Assembly (NCBI RefSeq): GCF_030362795.1
Contig: NZ_JAUCBM010000001.1
Span: 496,001-560,000 of the forward strand
Source of the DNA: Pseudochrobactrum kiredjianiae
Lineage (GTDB): Bacteria > Pseudomonadota > Alphaproteobacteria > Rhizobiales > Rhizobiaceae
Direction: 5' to 3'
Length of the DNA stretch: 64,000 nucleotides
Shown: positions 34,205-43,171 of the stretch, piece by piece
Numbering within the stretch: position 1 is the first letter of the stretch
Layout of the letters: every line of letters starts with the position of its first letter
The notes under the pieces: generated by a model
The model's input: only the letters and a program-made list of their open reading frames with translations
The model's database searches: none
Told to the model about the DNA's origin: nothing
Translations under genes and position numbers: made by a program

Positions 34205-35911
34205 TTACACCATAGTGCGTTGGGTACGCTGAGCATGGGGCGGATAGGCCGGCATATCGGGGATGCGAATCTCAAATAAAGCGCCTTCAGTGTAATCTTC
34301 GCGCAATTCGATGGTTCCGCCATGAGCACGCACCAGTTCCTGCGCAATTACCAGCCCCAAACCGGTGCCGTCACTGCGGGTTGAACCGCGAAAAGCGGTA
34401 AAGAGATTGTCCCGCGCTTTTTTCGGTAAACCAGGACCGGTATCAGCAACGGCGATGCAGCAATTATTGCCCATACGCCATGCGGAGATAGTCAGGCTCT
34501 TTTCGCTTTCCGGCGCGGTATTATGTGTCGTCATCGCCTGTACCGCATTGCGACAGAGATTATTTAGTACGCGCAGCATCTGTTCTTTATCGATATAGGC
34601 TTCAAAATCGACCGGAATCATATTGCGGAAGGTGATCTCCACACTCGGTGGAATCACCAGCATATCTTCGACTTCATGCAGCAGCGGGCGCAGCAGGCGC
34701 TGCTGGCGCACAGGAACGGCCTCCTGTGTACGTCCGTAAGCGATGACTGTTTCAGAATAGGTGATGGCGCGGTTGAGTGTCCGGATCAGCTTTGGTGAAA
34801 AGCGCTGCACAACGGGATCTTGTGTATCGGCAAGACTGTCAGACATTAGCTGTGCTGAGGCCAGAATATTGCGCATGTCGTGATTGATCTTGGAGACTGC
34901 GAGGCCGAGATCTGCCAGATGTTTGCGCTCAAGAAACAAATGCTGCAAATGGGTCTGCATTTGAGCCAGTCGGTTTTGGGCATAGCCAAGCTCATCTTTA
35001 CGGCAGGAGCCGTCAATAATCAGGGTCGGATCATCGGGCTTTTGGCCAAAGGCAAACATATTGCTGTACATATGGCCGAAAGGCCGCAGTAGCAGGCGAT
35101 GAATGATAAAATAGATCAGCGCTGCCGCGATCAGCGAGATCAGCAGCGAGATCGTCGCAATAATGCGCGAGTTTTGTATCAGCTTGTCATGCAGCGCGGT
35201 GTCATACATGACGATATCGACGGTTGTGCCGGTATAGTCCGGAGAACTTGAAATCTGCATGACTTTTTTGCCGCCGTTAATCAGCGTCTGTAATGCGCCC
35301 AGAAAGTCACTCAGCGGGGTTGCTGTGGTCAGATCAACATATTCTGTAACCGGCGGAGTCGACGGAGATGAGGCAAGCACGCGGCTGATACCGTTGCGGG
35401 TGATGGTGATGCTTTCTGCGCCGCTGGAACGCAGCAACTGATCCTGCACTTGCGGCTCCAGTGTGGCGCCGGGATTCGCGTCGAGCAAGAGCAGGCTCGA
35501 TGTGGCAATCATATTATGTCTGGAGGTCAGCCATTGCGTGCGCATATTGGCAATGGAGGGAACAAGAATGATAACTTCCGCAATCAGCACTGCCAGAATG
35601 ATCATCAGCAATAATTTGCTGGATAGCCGGTGGCGTAAAGGAACGTACCAGTCATCCTTGTCGTGCGGAGGGAAGTCTGGCCGGTTGTCAGCATAAACCG
35701 GCGGAACAGCGACACCGAGCGGTGCAGCGGAAGACAGTGTTTTTATTGTTGCCGGCGGAGAAGATACTATGTCGGATGGTTCGGCAGAGCCGTCTGCCTG
35801 TGCAGAACTGTTGGCCTGCAAATTTTCCGCGCGTTTTTTCTCTGATTCTGCAGATGCTGTGTCAGCAGGCCCTTGAAAGTCCTCGTTTTTCATAAAGGTC
35901 ATTTCATCCAT
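34205..35911 (-). CDS. Orphan membrane sensor histidine kinase
   Basis: 568 residues. The first ~95 are disordered and acidic/serine-rich, then two membrane helices (about 100-122 and 245-270) bracket a periplasmic domain, followed by a HAMP-like linker, a variant H-box (KINHDMRNILASAQLMSDSL, phospho-histidine in NHDMRN) and an HATPase domain (MLRVLNNLCRNAVQAM, DTGPGLP, GTGLGLVIAQELV). No response regulator is adjacent. The start is uncertain: ATGs lie at 35911 and a few codons further in, none with a strong ribosome binding site. Confidence 0.85.
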   Translation of the reverse strand: MDEMTFMKNEDFQGPADTASAESEKKRAENLQANSSAQADGSAEPSDIVSSPPATIKTLSSAAPLGVAVPPVYADNRPDFPPHDKDDWYVPLRHRLSSKLLLMIILAVLIAEVIILVPSIANMRTQWLTSRHNMIATSSLLLLDANPGATLEPQVQDQLLRSSGAESITITRNGISRVLASSPSTPPVTEYVDLTTATPLSDFLGALQTLINGGKKVMQISSSPDYTGTTVDIVMYDTALHDKLIQNSRIIATISLLISLIAAALIYFIIHRLLLRPFGHMYSNMFAFGQKPDDPTLIIDGSCRKDELGYAQNRLAQMQTHLQHLFLERKHLADLGLAVSKINHDMRNILASAQLMSDSLADTQDPVVQRFSPKLIRTLNRAITYSETVIAYGRTQEAVPVRQQRLLRPLLHEVEDMLVIPPSVEITFRNMIPVDFEAYIDKEQMLRVLNNLCRNAVQAMTTHNTAPESEKSLTISAWRMGNNCCIAVADTGPGLPKKARDNLFTAFRGSTRSDGTGLGLVIAQELVRAHGGTIELREDYTEGALFEIRIPDMPAYPPHAQRTQRTMV

Positions 35912-36160
35912 CCGTCAGGCTGACAGGTCTCTCCCTGTCCCCCGTTTCCACCCACGGACCCGATCAGGTCACGGACTGTCAAGTTGCATATCTATGCCTG
36001 ACTGCCAGCCTGTCCCCACAAAGGCTAAAATCCTGCAAAGCAGTAATATAAGCGCTTTGATGCCGGATTTCAAATTTCCGTGTGCGCTTTATGTAAAAAG
36101 TGATTTTTCTGAATTTTCGTGTGCTTAGGTGCATTTAATATAAGGGCTAAAACAAGATCA
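35912..36160. other. Divergent intergenic gap, no gene seen
   Basis: Between the minus-strand kinase and the psuK operators. It contains short direct and inverted pieces (CTGACAGGTCTCTCCCTGTC) but no open frame with a start signal. Confidence 0.4.
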
Positions 36161-36189
36161 AAACAAATGTTTAAAATAAAACAAATGTT
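36161..36189 (+). promoter_or_regulatory. Tandem palindromic operator of the psuK-psuG operon
   Basis: AAACAAATGTTT occurs twice, at 36161-36172 and 36178-36189, 17 bases centre to centre. Each copy is itself a dyad (AAACA-AA-TGTTT). The pair sits 66 bases before the psuK start, where a repressor would overlap the promoter. PsuK carries its own helix-turn-helix and is the obvious candidate ligand. Confidence 0.6.
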
Positions 36190-36254
36190 TTGATTGTTGC
36201 GACTTGCTGTGCTAGAAGACGCTCTCTCGATAAAAATTGATACGGAGAAGAGCA

Positions 36255-37418
36255 ATGGTGCAGAGCGATCAGGATGTGACCCCGACAGCAAAAGCCGGAA
36301 CACAAAGCTTGCAGGATCTCTCCGCACAAGAACGTGCTGTTCTGGATATGATTGTTGCTAACCCTTTTGTCGGTCAGCAGCAAATTGCGGATGCGTTAGG
36401 CTTGGCGCGTTCGACCGTTGCAGCGCATATTGTGCAATTGACTCAAAAGGGCTTTGTGCTGGGACGCGGTTATTATCTGCCCGTCAGCAAGCGCATTGTC
36501 TGTATTGGTGGCGCGGTTTTCGATCGTAAATATCATGCGCATGCCCCTCTCATCAGTGAAACATCCAATCCGGTCAGCGGTTATCGCAGCCATGGTGGCG
36601 TTGCCCGTAATGTTACGGAAAATCTGGCGCGTTTGGGAGTGAATATCGGTTTCGTTTCCATTCTTGGTGATGATGAAACTGGTCGTGCCATTCTCGATAA
36701 TCTGCGCCTGCTCGGTGTGGATGTCAGTCGCGCGATTGTCACCAATGAAGCGCCGACCGCCGAATATGCAGCGATCTTGGGGCCTGATAATGAACTGGCA
36801 CTCGGTATTGCCGATATGGGTATTTTCGATCTGCTGAAGCCTGAGATGCTTGAAACCGTCTGGCCGCAGCTGGCTTCGGCTGATTGGGTCTTTGCCGATT
36901 GCAATCTGCCACAGGCAACCTTGGAAGCCTTGCTGGCTAAAAAATCCGGCAGCCGTTTCCGTTTGAGTATTGATACGGTTTCTGCGCCGAAAGCACTGCG
37001 TCTGCCGCAGGATCTCAGCGGCGTTGATCTGTTGTTCCTCAATCTTGATGAAGCGCATAGTCTGCTGCGTCATCCGGCGGGGACGCCGCGTCTTTCGGCA
37101 GATCAGGCGATCAGTGCCCTGCGTGAACGCGGTGTGGCTAAAATCGTGATGACGATGGGTGCTGCCGGTGTTCATATCGGTGATGAAAACGGTATCCGGC
37201 ATATTGCCAGCGTGCCTGCGCAGCCGGTGGATATTACCGGCGCGGGTGACGCATTGATCTCGGGCACACTCTATTGTCTGCTTGACCAGAAGACGCTGCC
37301 GGAAGCGGTGCGTACCGGCACATTGCTGGCGACATTAACAACCGAAAGCGATGCCAGTGTGCATCCGGATTTATCCGCACAATTTCTGGAAGCGCACCGC
37401 CATCGCGTAAGCGAATAA
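36255..37418 (+). CDS. psuK: Pseudouridine kinase with N-terminal helix-turn-helix
   Basis: 387 residues. Residues about 20-70 form a MarR/ArsR-like winged helix (LSAQERAVLDMIVANPFVGQ, IADALGLARSTVAAHIVQL); residues 80-380 are a PfkB/ribokinase sugar kinase with GGAVFDRKYHA, SHGGVARNVTENLARLG and the catalytic VDITGAGDALISG. It phosphorylates pseudouridine to pseudouridine-5-phosphate, the substrate of PsuG encoded 118 bases downstream. ATG 36255 follows CGGAGAAG. HTH-bearing members occur in other bacteria; autoregulation by the kinase is plausible given the tandem operator in front. The final codons HRHRVSE fall in a 27-bp tandem repeat. Confidence 0.9.
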   Translation: MVQSDQDVTPTAKAGTQSLQDLSAQERAVLDMIVANPFVGQQQIADALGLARSTVAAHIVQLTQKGFVLGRGYYLPVSKRIVCIGGAVFDRKYHAHAPLISETSNPVSGYRSHGGVARNVTENLARLGVNIGFVSILGDDETGRAILDNLRLLGVDVSRAIVTNEAPTAEYAAILGPDNELALGIADMGIFDLLKPEMLETVWPQLASADWVFADCNLPQATLEALLAKKSGSRFRLSIDTVSAPKALRLPQDLSGVDLLFLNLDEAHSLLRHPAGTPRLSADQAISALRERGVAKIVMTMGAAGVHIGDENGIRHIASVPAQPVDITGAGDALISGTLYCLLDQKTLPEAVRTGTLLATLTTESDASVHPDLSAQFLEAHRHRVSE

Positions 37419-37500
37419 CTAAAAAGCCATCGCGTAAGCGAATAATCAAAAAGTTATCGCGTAAGCGACTGATCCAAATAGCATCGCGTAAGCGAATGAT
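37401..37500 (+). repeat. 27-bp tandem repeat, about 3.7 copies
   Basis: Units start at 37401, 37428, 37455 and 37482, exactly 27 bases apart. Each contains CATCGCGTAAGCGA (third copy TATCGCG) whose TCGC-GTAA-GCGA part is a small hairpin, then a variable AATNANNCAAAAAG-like tail. The first unit is the end of psuK; because 27 is divisible by three, every later unit repeats the HRVSE-stop coding end downstream of the true stop. Confidence 0.95.
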
Positions 37501-37536
37501 TTTAAGACATAACCTCCCTCAGAAAGGCTGCTCCTC

Positions 37537-38454
37537 ATGACCAGTTTGACCATGCATTTCAGCGACGAAGTCCGTAGCGCCCTTGATAAAGGTGCGCCTG
37601 TTGTCGCGCTTGAATCCACAATCATCACCCATGGTATGCCTTTCCCGCAGAATTTGGAAATGGCACGTAAGGTTGAAGATGTGATCCGTGAGAACGGTGC
37701 AGTACCGGCAACGATTGCGGTGCTGAAGGGCGAAATTCACGTTGGTCTCGGCGATGCGCAGCTGGAACAGCTGGCACAGACAACTGATGCCGTGAAAACA
37801 TCGAGCCGCGATCTGGCTGCCGATATGGTGCAGGGTTTGACTGCCGGCACTACTGTTTCGGCAACCATGCGTATTGCGGCTCTTGCCGGTATTGAAATTT
37901 TCGCCACCGGCGGCGTTGGCGGCGTGCATCGCGGTGCGGAAGACAGCTTTGATATTTCCGCTGATCTGAACGAACTGGGCATGACCAATACCACCGTTGT
38001 TTGCGCCGGTGTGAAGTCCATTCTCGATATTCCGAAAACCCTTGAATATCTGGAAACCCAGCGCGTGCCGATTATTGCGCATGGCAGCGATGATTTTCCT
38101 GCATTCTTTACCCGCTCAAGCGGTTGTAAAGCCGATCACCGTCTGAACAGCGCAGAAGAGATTGCAAAAGCAATGGCACTTCACCATGCGCTTGGTTCAG
38201 GTACCGGTATTCTGATTGCAAACCCGATCCCTGAAGAAGATGCACTGACACCGGAATTCATTAACGGTACAATTGAAGCTGCTGTTAAAGAAGCTGCCGA
38301 TCAGGGCGTTGGTGGTAAGGATGTGACACCATTCCTGCTCGCCCGCATCAATGAACTGTCAGAAGGCCGCAGCCTCAAAGCGAATATTGCGCTGGTGCTG
38401 AACAATGCCAAACTGGCAGCGCGTATGGCGGTTGCTTACAAGGCTATCGTATAA
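37537..38454 (+). CDS. psuG: Pseudouridine-5'-phosphate glycosidase
   Basis: 305-residue IndA/PsuG-family lyase that splits pseudouridine-5-phosphate into uracil and ribose-5-phosphate. Motifs: VALESTIITHGMPFPQNLEMA, TSSRDLAADM (active-site region), FATGGVGGVHRG, CAGVKSILDIPKTLEYLET and NPIPEEDAL. With PsuK it forms a two-step salvage or degradation route; the uracil formed could feed the preTA-hydA pathway seen at 43-50 kb. Start ATG 37537 is preceded by AAAGG. Confidence 0.95.
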   Translation: MTSLTMHFSDEVRSALDKGAPVVALESTIITHGMPFPQNLEMARKVEDVIRENGAVPATIAVLKGEIHVGLGDAQLEQLAQTTDAVKTSSRDLAADMVQGLTAGTTVSATMRIAALAGIEIFATGGVGGVHRGAEDSFDISADLNELGMTNTTVVCAGVKSILDIPKTLEYLETQRVPIIAHGSDDFPAFFTRSSGCKADHRLNSAEEIAKAMALHHALGSGTGILIANPIPEEDALTPEFINGTIEAAVKEAADQGVGGKDVTPFLLARINELSEGRSLKANIALVLNNAKLAARMAVAYKAIV

Positions 38455-38473
38455 AAGATTAATATTTTTTATG

Positions 38474-38512
38474 AAAACGGGCGGAAACATCATGTTTCCG
38501 CCCGTTTTGCTT
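38474..38512 (+). terminator. Terminator after psuG
   Basis: AAAACGGGCGGAAACA-TCA-TGTTTCCGCCCGTTTT, sixteen paired bases, 20 bases after the stop. Confidence 0.93.
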
Positions 38513-38746
38513 TGTCAGATAGCTGTCATGTTTAAATATTATTAACCATATCGGCGCATGTCAGAGCCAACAGAGCGGTTTAGAATGCGGTAAATGCCTG
38601 TTTTGTGGGCTTTCCGGCACTATGCCGCAAGAGGATTACAGAAATTTAATTAGACCTGCGGGCGCAGATTACGCATTTTAAGGACATGATAGTGTTCGCC
38701 TGCGACTGCGGGCAATAAACTTGGCTTGCGGCAAGATCGGGATAGA

Positions 38747-39895
38747 ATGAAAAACTGGAAGCAGATTGCGGTATGTGTGGTAGTGGCTGCCGCTGCCTTC
38801 GGGGGCTGGAGCTGGTATAATGCCGGGCGCACAGGCACAGAGGCTACGGGCACTCCCCCATCTGCCGGACAGAATAGTGGTGCGCGAAACGCCCCGCTGG
38901 TGATGGTTAAGCCTGCACAGAAGCAGATCGTGAATGACAAGCTCAGTGCGATCGGCAGCGGCGTGGCACTCAATACCGTTGCGGTGATGCCCTATTCCAG
39001 CGGAACGATCCGTCAGTTTCTGGTGAGCGCCGGTACTTTGGTGAAAAAAGGCCAGATCATTGCCGAGCTGGATGCAGAAACAGAACAGATTGCAGTTGAG
39101 AAAGCACAGGTTCTGCTGAAAGATGCAGAAATTACGCAAAAACGCATGGCGACCTTGCGGGCATCCAATACGGCAACGCAGGTGCAGGTGGTTGCTGCCG
39201 ATCTCGCCCTTGCCAATGCAAAACTCGCGGTCAAGGATGCCGAGCTGGCACTGAGCCGCCGCTCTGTTGAAGCGCCGATTGCCGGTATTGTCGGTATTCT
39301 GCCGGTAGATGCCGGTAACTATGTCACGTCCTCAACCACAATTGCGACAATTGATGACCGCTCAAAGCTGTTGATTGATATCTGGGTGCCGGAGCGCTTT
39401 GCACCGCAATTGCGTATCGGGCAGGCCGTGACCGCTGTGCCGACTGCCTTGCCTGGCAAGAGCTTTCAGGGGCAGATCAGTGCGCTGGATAATATGATTG
39501 ATGCGGCGAGCCGTACTATGCGGGTGCGGGCGGAAATCACCAATCCGAGTGATGTGCTGCGTTCGGGCATGTCCTTTACCGTAACAATCCTGTTTCCGGG
39601 CGATCAGTATCTGGCGGTCGATCCGCTCTCCATTCAGTGGGACGGTGACGGTTCCTATGTCTGGCGCATTGATACGGATGGGAAAGCCGAGCGCGTTGCT
39701 GCCCGTATCATTCAGCGCAATGCCAATGCGGTGTTGGTGGAAAGCGAACTTGCTGAGGGCGATGTGATGGTAACCGAAGGTGTGCAGAATGTGCGTGAAG
39801 GTGGCAGCGTGACTGTTAAAGGGCAAAATACCGGCAGTGCTGCCAGCCCGAAAGCACCGGCAACCGCTCAGGCGAATAATAAGCAGGCGGGATGA
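38747..39895 (+). CDS. RND efflux adaptor (membrane fusion protein)
   Basis: 382 residues with an uncleaved N-terminal anchor (KQIAVCVVVAAAAFGGWSW), a lipoyl-like half motif (YSSGTIRQFLVSAGTLVKKG), an alpha-helical hairpin (about 115-180) and the second half SVEAPIAGIVGILPVDAGNYV, then beta-barrel and membrane-proximal domains. It bridges the pump encoded next to an outer-membrane channel. ATG 38747 follows GGGATAGA; a TTG seven codons upstream is in frame. The alanine/lysine-rich C-terminal tail is unstructured. Its stop overlaps the pump start as ATGA. No regulator or TolC gene is attached. Confidence 0.92.
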   Translation: MKNWKQIAVCVVVAAAAFGGWSWYNAGRTGTEATGTPPSAGQNSGARNAPLVMVKPAQKQIVNDKLSAIGSGVALNTVAVMPYSSGTIRQFLVSAGTLVKKGQIIAELDAETEQIAVEKAQVLLKDAEITQKRMATLRASNTATQVQVVAADLALANAKLAVKDAELALSRRSVEAPIAGIVGILPVDAGNYVTSSTTIATIDDRSKLLIDIWVPERFAPQLRIGQAVTAVPTALPGKSFQGQISALDNMIDAASRTMRVRAEITNPSDVLRSGMSFTVTILFPGDQYLAVDPLSIQWDGDGSYVWRIDTDGKAERVAARIIQRNANAVLVESELAEGDVMVTEGVQNVREGGSVTVKGQNTGSAASPKAPATAQANNKQAG

Positions 39896-42800
39896 TTATG
39901 ACATCCGATACATCATCTGCTGACAAGAACACCGTGCCGGAGCAGGATCAGCCTTCCGCTAAAACACATGAAGCAGCTGAAGCCGAGACGCAGCACAACC
40001 CGCAAAATGGCGGCTTTACAGCACTGTTTATCCGGCGTCCGGTTTTTGCTTTTGTGCTTAATGTGTTGATTGTTGTGGCAGGTCTTGCCGCACTGACCGG
40101 CGTGGATATCCGCGAATTGCCGGATGTTGACCGTCCGGTCATTTCGATCAGTACGACTTTCAACGGGGCATCGGCCGAAACGGTTGACCGTGAGGTAACG
40201 CAGGTTCTGGAAAACGAAGTTGCGCGCGTCTCCGGCGTGAAGAATATTTCTTCAACCTCCTCATTCGGCCGCAGCCGTGTGACGGTTGAATTTAATGACG
40301 GCGTCGACATCAATGTGGCTGCTGCCGATATGCGTGACTCGATCTCGCGTGTGGCCAACCAGATGCCGGAAGAGGCTGATGCCTCGCGTATCATCAAAGC
40401 GGATTCCAATGCTGATGCGGTGATGCGTCTGGCGATTGCTTCTGAAACGCTCAGCGTTGATGATATGACGGTGATTGTTGAAGATCAGATCGTCGATGTG
40501 CTGTCCGCCGTTCCCGGTGTTGCCGATGTTGAAACCTATGGCGACCGCGATAAGATTTTCCGTATTGATATCGATCATAAGCGCCTTGCCAGCTACGGCC
40601 TGACCTTTGCTGATGTCAGTTCTGCATTGGCTTCGATGGCGCTGGATCAGCCTGCCGGATCGCTGCGCAGTGCTTCGCAGGCGATCGTGGTGCGTGCAAC
40701 AGCTTCCGTTGCTTCACCGGCAGATTTCGAGAATATTATCATCAAGGGACAAACCCGTATCCGTGATGTGGCGAATGTCACACTCGGGCCGGATATTGAA
40801 AGCTCTGCGGTGCTGAACAACGGCCGCAACAGTATCGGCCTTGGTATTATCCGTCAGGCACAGTCGAATACGCTGGATATTTCTGACGGTGTCCGTGCGG
40901 AAATTGAACGCCTCAATAAGACATTGCCGGAAGGCATGACGATGCGCGTGACCAGTGATGATGCGAATTTCATCAGGGGCGCGATGCATGAGGTACAGAT
41001 TGCACTGATTGCTGCAATCCTGATCGTGATTGCTGTGATTTACGTGTTCTTGCGCGATATCCGCGCGACATTGATCCCGACCATTTCCATTCCGGTGGCG
41101 CTGGTCGGTACAGTGGCTGCAATTTATCTGGCAGGCTTTTCCATCAATATTCTGACTCTTCTGGCGCTGGTGCTGGCAACCGGTCTGGTGGTGGATGATG
41201 CGATTGTAGTGTTGGAGAATATTGTGCGTCGCCGTGCAATGGGGCTGGGGCCGCGTGCCGCAGCCGTGCTTGGCACGAAGGAAGTGTTTTTCGCGGTTGT
41301 TGCCACAACCCTGACACTGGTTGCCGTGTTCGTGCCGATCTCTTTTCTGCCGGGGCAGGCGGGTGGTCTGTTCCGTGAATTCGGTTTCGTGCTGGCGATT
41401 GCGGTCTTGCTGTCCGGCGTGGTGGCTTTGACTTTATGCCCGATGTTGGCCTCCCGCTTTATGACCGGCGAGGTCAAAGATCATGGTGCGCCGACGGATA
41501 AACCGCAGGGTATTGTCGGTCGTATCAGCATGGGACTGGCAAAATTCTACCGTACCAGCCTGCACTGGTGCCTCAATGCACCATGGATTGTGGTTGCGGC
41601 TGCGCTTGTCTTCGCGTTTCTCTCGCTGAGCGCCTATACGACCTTGCGTCAGGAACTGACACCAAACGAAGACCGCTCCGCCGTTATGCTGCGTATTTCG
41701 GGGCCGCAGGGCATCAGTATTGATTTTCTGCGCTCGCAGCTTGAGCAGATTGATGAGCGTCTGAAACCATTGCGAGACAGTGGCGAGATTATCAATTCCT
41801 TTGCGATTGCCGGTTCCGGCGGTGCATCCAATAACGGCTTTATGGTGCTGACATTGGCACCGTGGAGTGAGCGTGAGCGCAAGCAGCAGGATATCGTCAA
41901 CGACATCAATCAGCGTCTGCGTCCGATTACCGGTGTGCGTGCCTTTACCCTGCAGTCAAACAGTCTGGGTATTCGCGGCGCGGGTAACGGTTTGCAATTC
42001 ACACTGGTCGGTAATGATTATGCAACGATCCAGCCGGTGACCCGTGCCTTGCTGACCGAGATGGAAAAAGATCCGCGTTTTGTGCAGCCGCGCTTGTCGG
42101 TAGATGCAACGCAGCCGCAGCTCTCGGTGCAGATTAACCGTGAACGCGCATCCGATCTTGGTATTGATATTACCGGTCTGGCCAATGCGGTGCAGTCGGT
42201 GCTGGATGGTCGTAAGATCGGTGCGGTCTATATCGGTGACCGTTCCTATGACGTGAAAATGATGGCGACTTCCAATCCGATCAATGATCCGACGGATTTG
42301 GAAAATATCTTCATGCGTACCGGCGACGGCCGTTATGTCTCCATGGCAACCATTGCTTCGGTGCGTGAAATTGCTGTGCCACCGCAATTGGCGCGTGAGC
42401 AGCGTCTGCGTTCCATTGCGATTACCTCCAATCTGCGCAGTGATTTCGCTCTGGGCGATGCTTATAAAACCGTGCAGGAACTGGCAGCACCGCTGCTGCC
42501 TGCCGGTGTGCAAATGGTGCCGTTGGCGGAAGCTGCCACACTGGGCGAAACCTCAACCGGTCTGTTTATGGTGTTTGGTTTCGCAGTGGTGATCATTCTA
42601 CTGGTGCTGGCTGCGCAGTTTGAGAGTTTTGTCAGTGCGCTGATCGTTATGGCGACCGTGCCGCTGGGGCTTGGTTGTGCCATTGTGGCACTGATCCTCA
42701 CCGGCACCAGCCTTAATGTTTATAGTCAAATCGGGCTGGTGCTACTGGTCGGTATTATGGCGAAAAACGGTATTCTGATTGTGGAATTTGCCGATCAGTT

Positions 42801-43119
42801 GCGCGACCGTGGCCTGTCTTTGCGGGAAGCGATTGAAGAAGCATCGAATATTCGTCTGCGCCCTGTCTGTATGACAATGATCTGTGCAGTGCTCGGCGGT
42901 ATTCCGCTGGTGATTGCAACCGGTGCCGGTGCGGAAGCCCGTATCGCACTGGGCTGGATTATCGTTGGCGGTCTTGGCCTGGCAACCATTGCCACGCTCT
43001 ATGTGACACCGGTGGCCTATCTGCTGCTCGGTCGTTTCACCAAGCCGAAAAGCGATGAAGAAAAACGACTTGATCGTGAGCTGGCTCATGCGGCCACGCT
43101 GGAGATGAAGCCGGAGTAA
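39892..43119 (+). CDS. RND-family multidrug efflux pump
   Basis: 1075 residues, AcrB/MexF-like (HAE1 family), proton-driven inner-membrane exporter. Twelve membrane helices in two halves, helix 4 with GLVVDDAIVVLENIVRR (paired aspartates for protons), helix 10 region MAKNGILIVEFADQ and two large periplasmic loops. The pump start overlaps the adaptor stop. An acidic, low-complexity cytosolic N-terminus of some 45 residues precedes the first helix and is longer than in AcrB. Substrate is unknown; the subgroup with a TRKRTPTAS-like adaptor is often involved in export of lipophilic drugs. Confidence 0.93.
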   Translation: MIMTSDTSSADKNTVPEQDQPSAKTHEAAEAETQHNPQNGGFTALFIRRPVFAFVLNVLIVVAGLAALTGVDIRELPDVDRPVISISTTFNGASAETVDREVTQVLENEVARVSGVKNISSTSSFGRSRVTVEFNDGVDINVAAADMRDSISRVANQMPEEADASRIIKADSNADAVMRLAIASETLSVDDMTVIVEDQIVDVLSAVPGVADVETYGDRDKIFRIDIDHKRLASYGLTFADVSSALASMALDQPAGSLRSASQAIVVRATASVASPADFENIIIKGQTRIRDVANVTLGPDIESSAVLNNGRNSIGLGIIRQAQSNTLDISDGVRAEIERLNKTLPEGMTMRVTSDDANFIRGAMHEVQIALIAAILIVIAVIYVFLRDIRATLIPTISIPVALVGTVAAIYLAGFSINILTLLALVLATGLVVDDAIVVLENIVRRRAMGLGPRAAAVLGTKEVFFAVVATTLTLVAVFVPISFLPGQAGGLFREFGFVLAIAVLLSGVVALTLCPMLASRFMTGEVKDHGAPTDKPQGIVGRISMGLAKFYRTSLHWCLNAPWIVVAAALVFAFLSLSAYTTLRQELTPNEDRSAVMLRISGPQGISIDFLRSQLEQIDERLKPLRDSGEIINSFAIAGSGGASNNGFMVLTLAPWSERERKQQDIVNDINQRLRPITGVRAFTLQSNSLGIRGAGNGLQFTLVGNDYATIQPVTRALLTEMEKDPRFVQPRLSVDATQPQLSVQINRERASDLGIDITGLANAVQSVLDGRKIGAVYIGDRSYDVKMMATSNPINDPTDLENIFMRTGDGRYVSMATIASVREIAVPPQLAREQRLRSIAITSNLRSDFALGDAYKTVQELAAPLLPAGVQMVPLAEAATLGETSTGLFMVFGFAVVIILLVLAAQFESFVSALIVMATVPLGLGCAIVALILTGTSLNVYSQIGLVLLVGIMAKNGILIVEFADQLRDRGLSLREAIEEASNIRLRPVCMTMICAVLGGIPLVIATGAGAEARIALGWIIVGGLGLATIATLYVTPVAYLLLGRFTKPKSDEEKRLDRELAHAATLEMKPE

Positions 43120-43122
43120 AAG

Positions 43123-43153
43123 AAAAACGGCGGGATAAATACCCGCCGTTTTT
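43123..43153. terminator. Bidirectional terminator between RND pump and hydA
   Basis: AAAAACGGCGGG-ATAAATA-CCCGCCGTTTTT; twelve paired bases with A and T tails on both sides, serving the two convergent genes. Confidence 0.93.
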
Positions 43154-43171
43154 ATAAGTTTTTATATGTGG

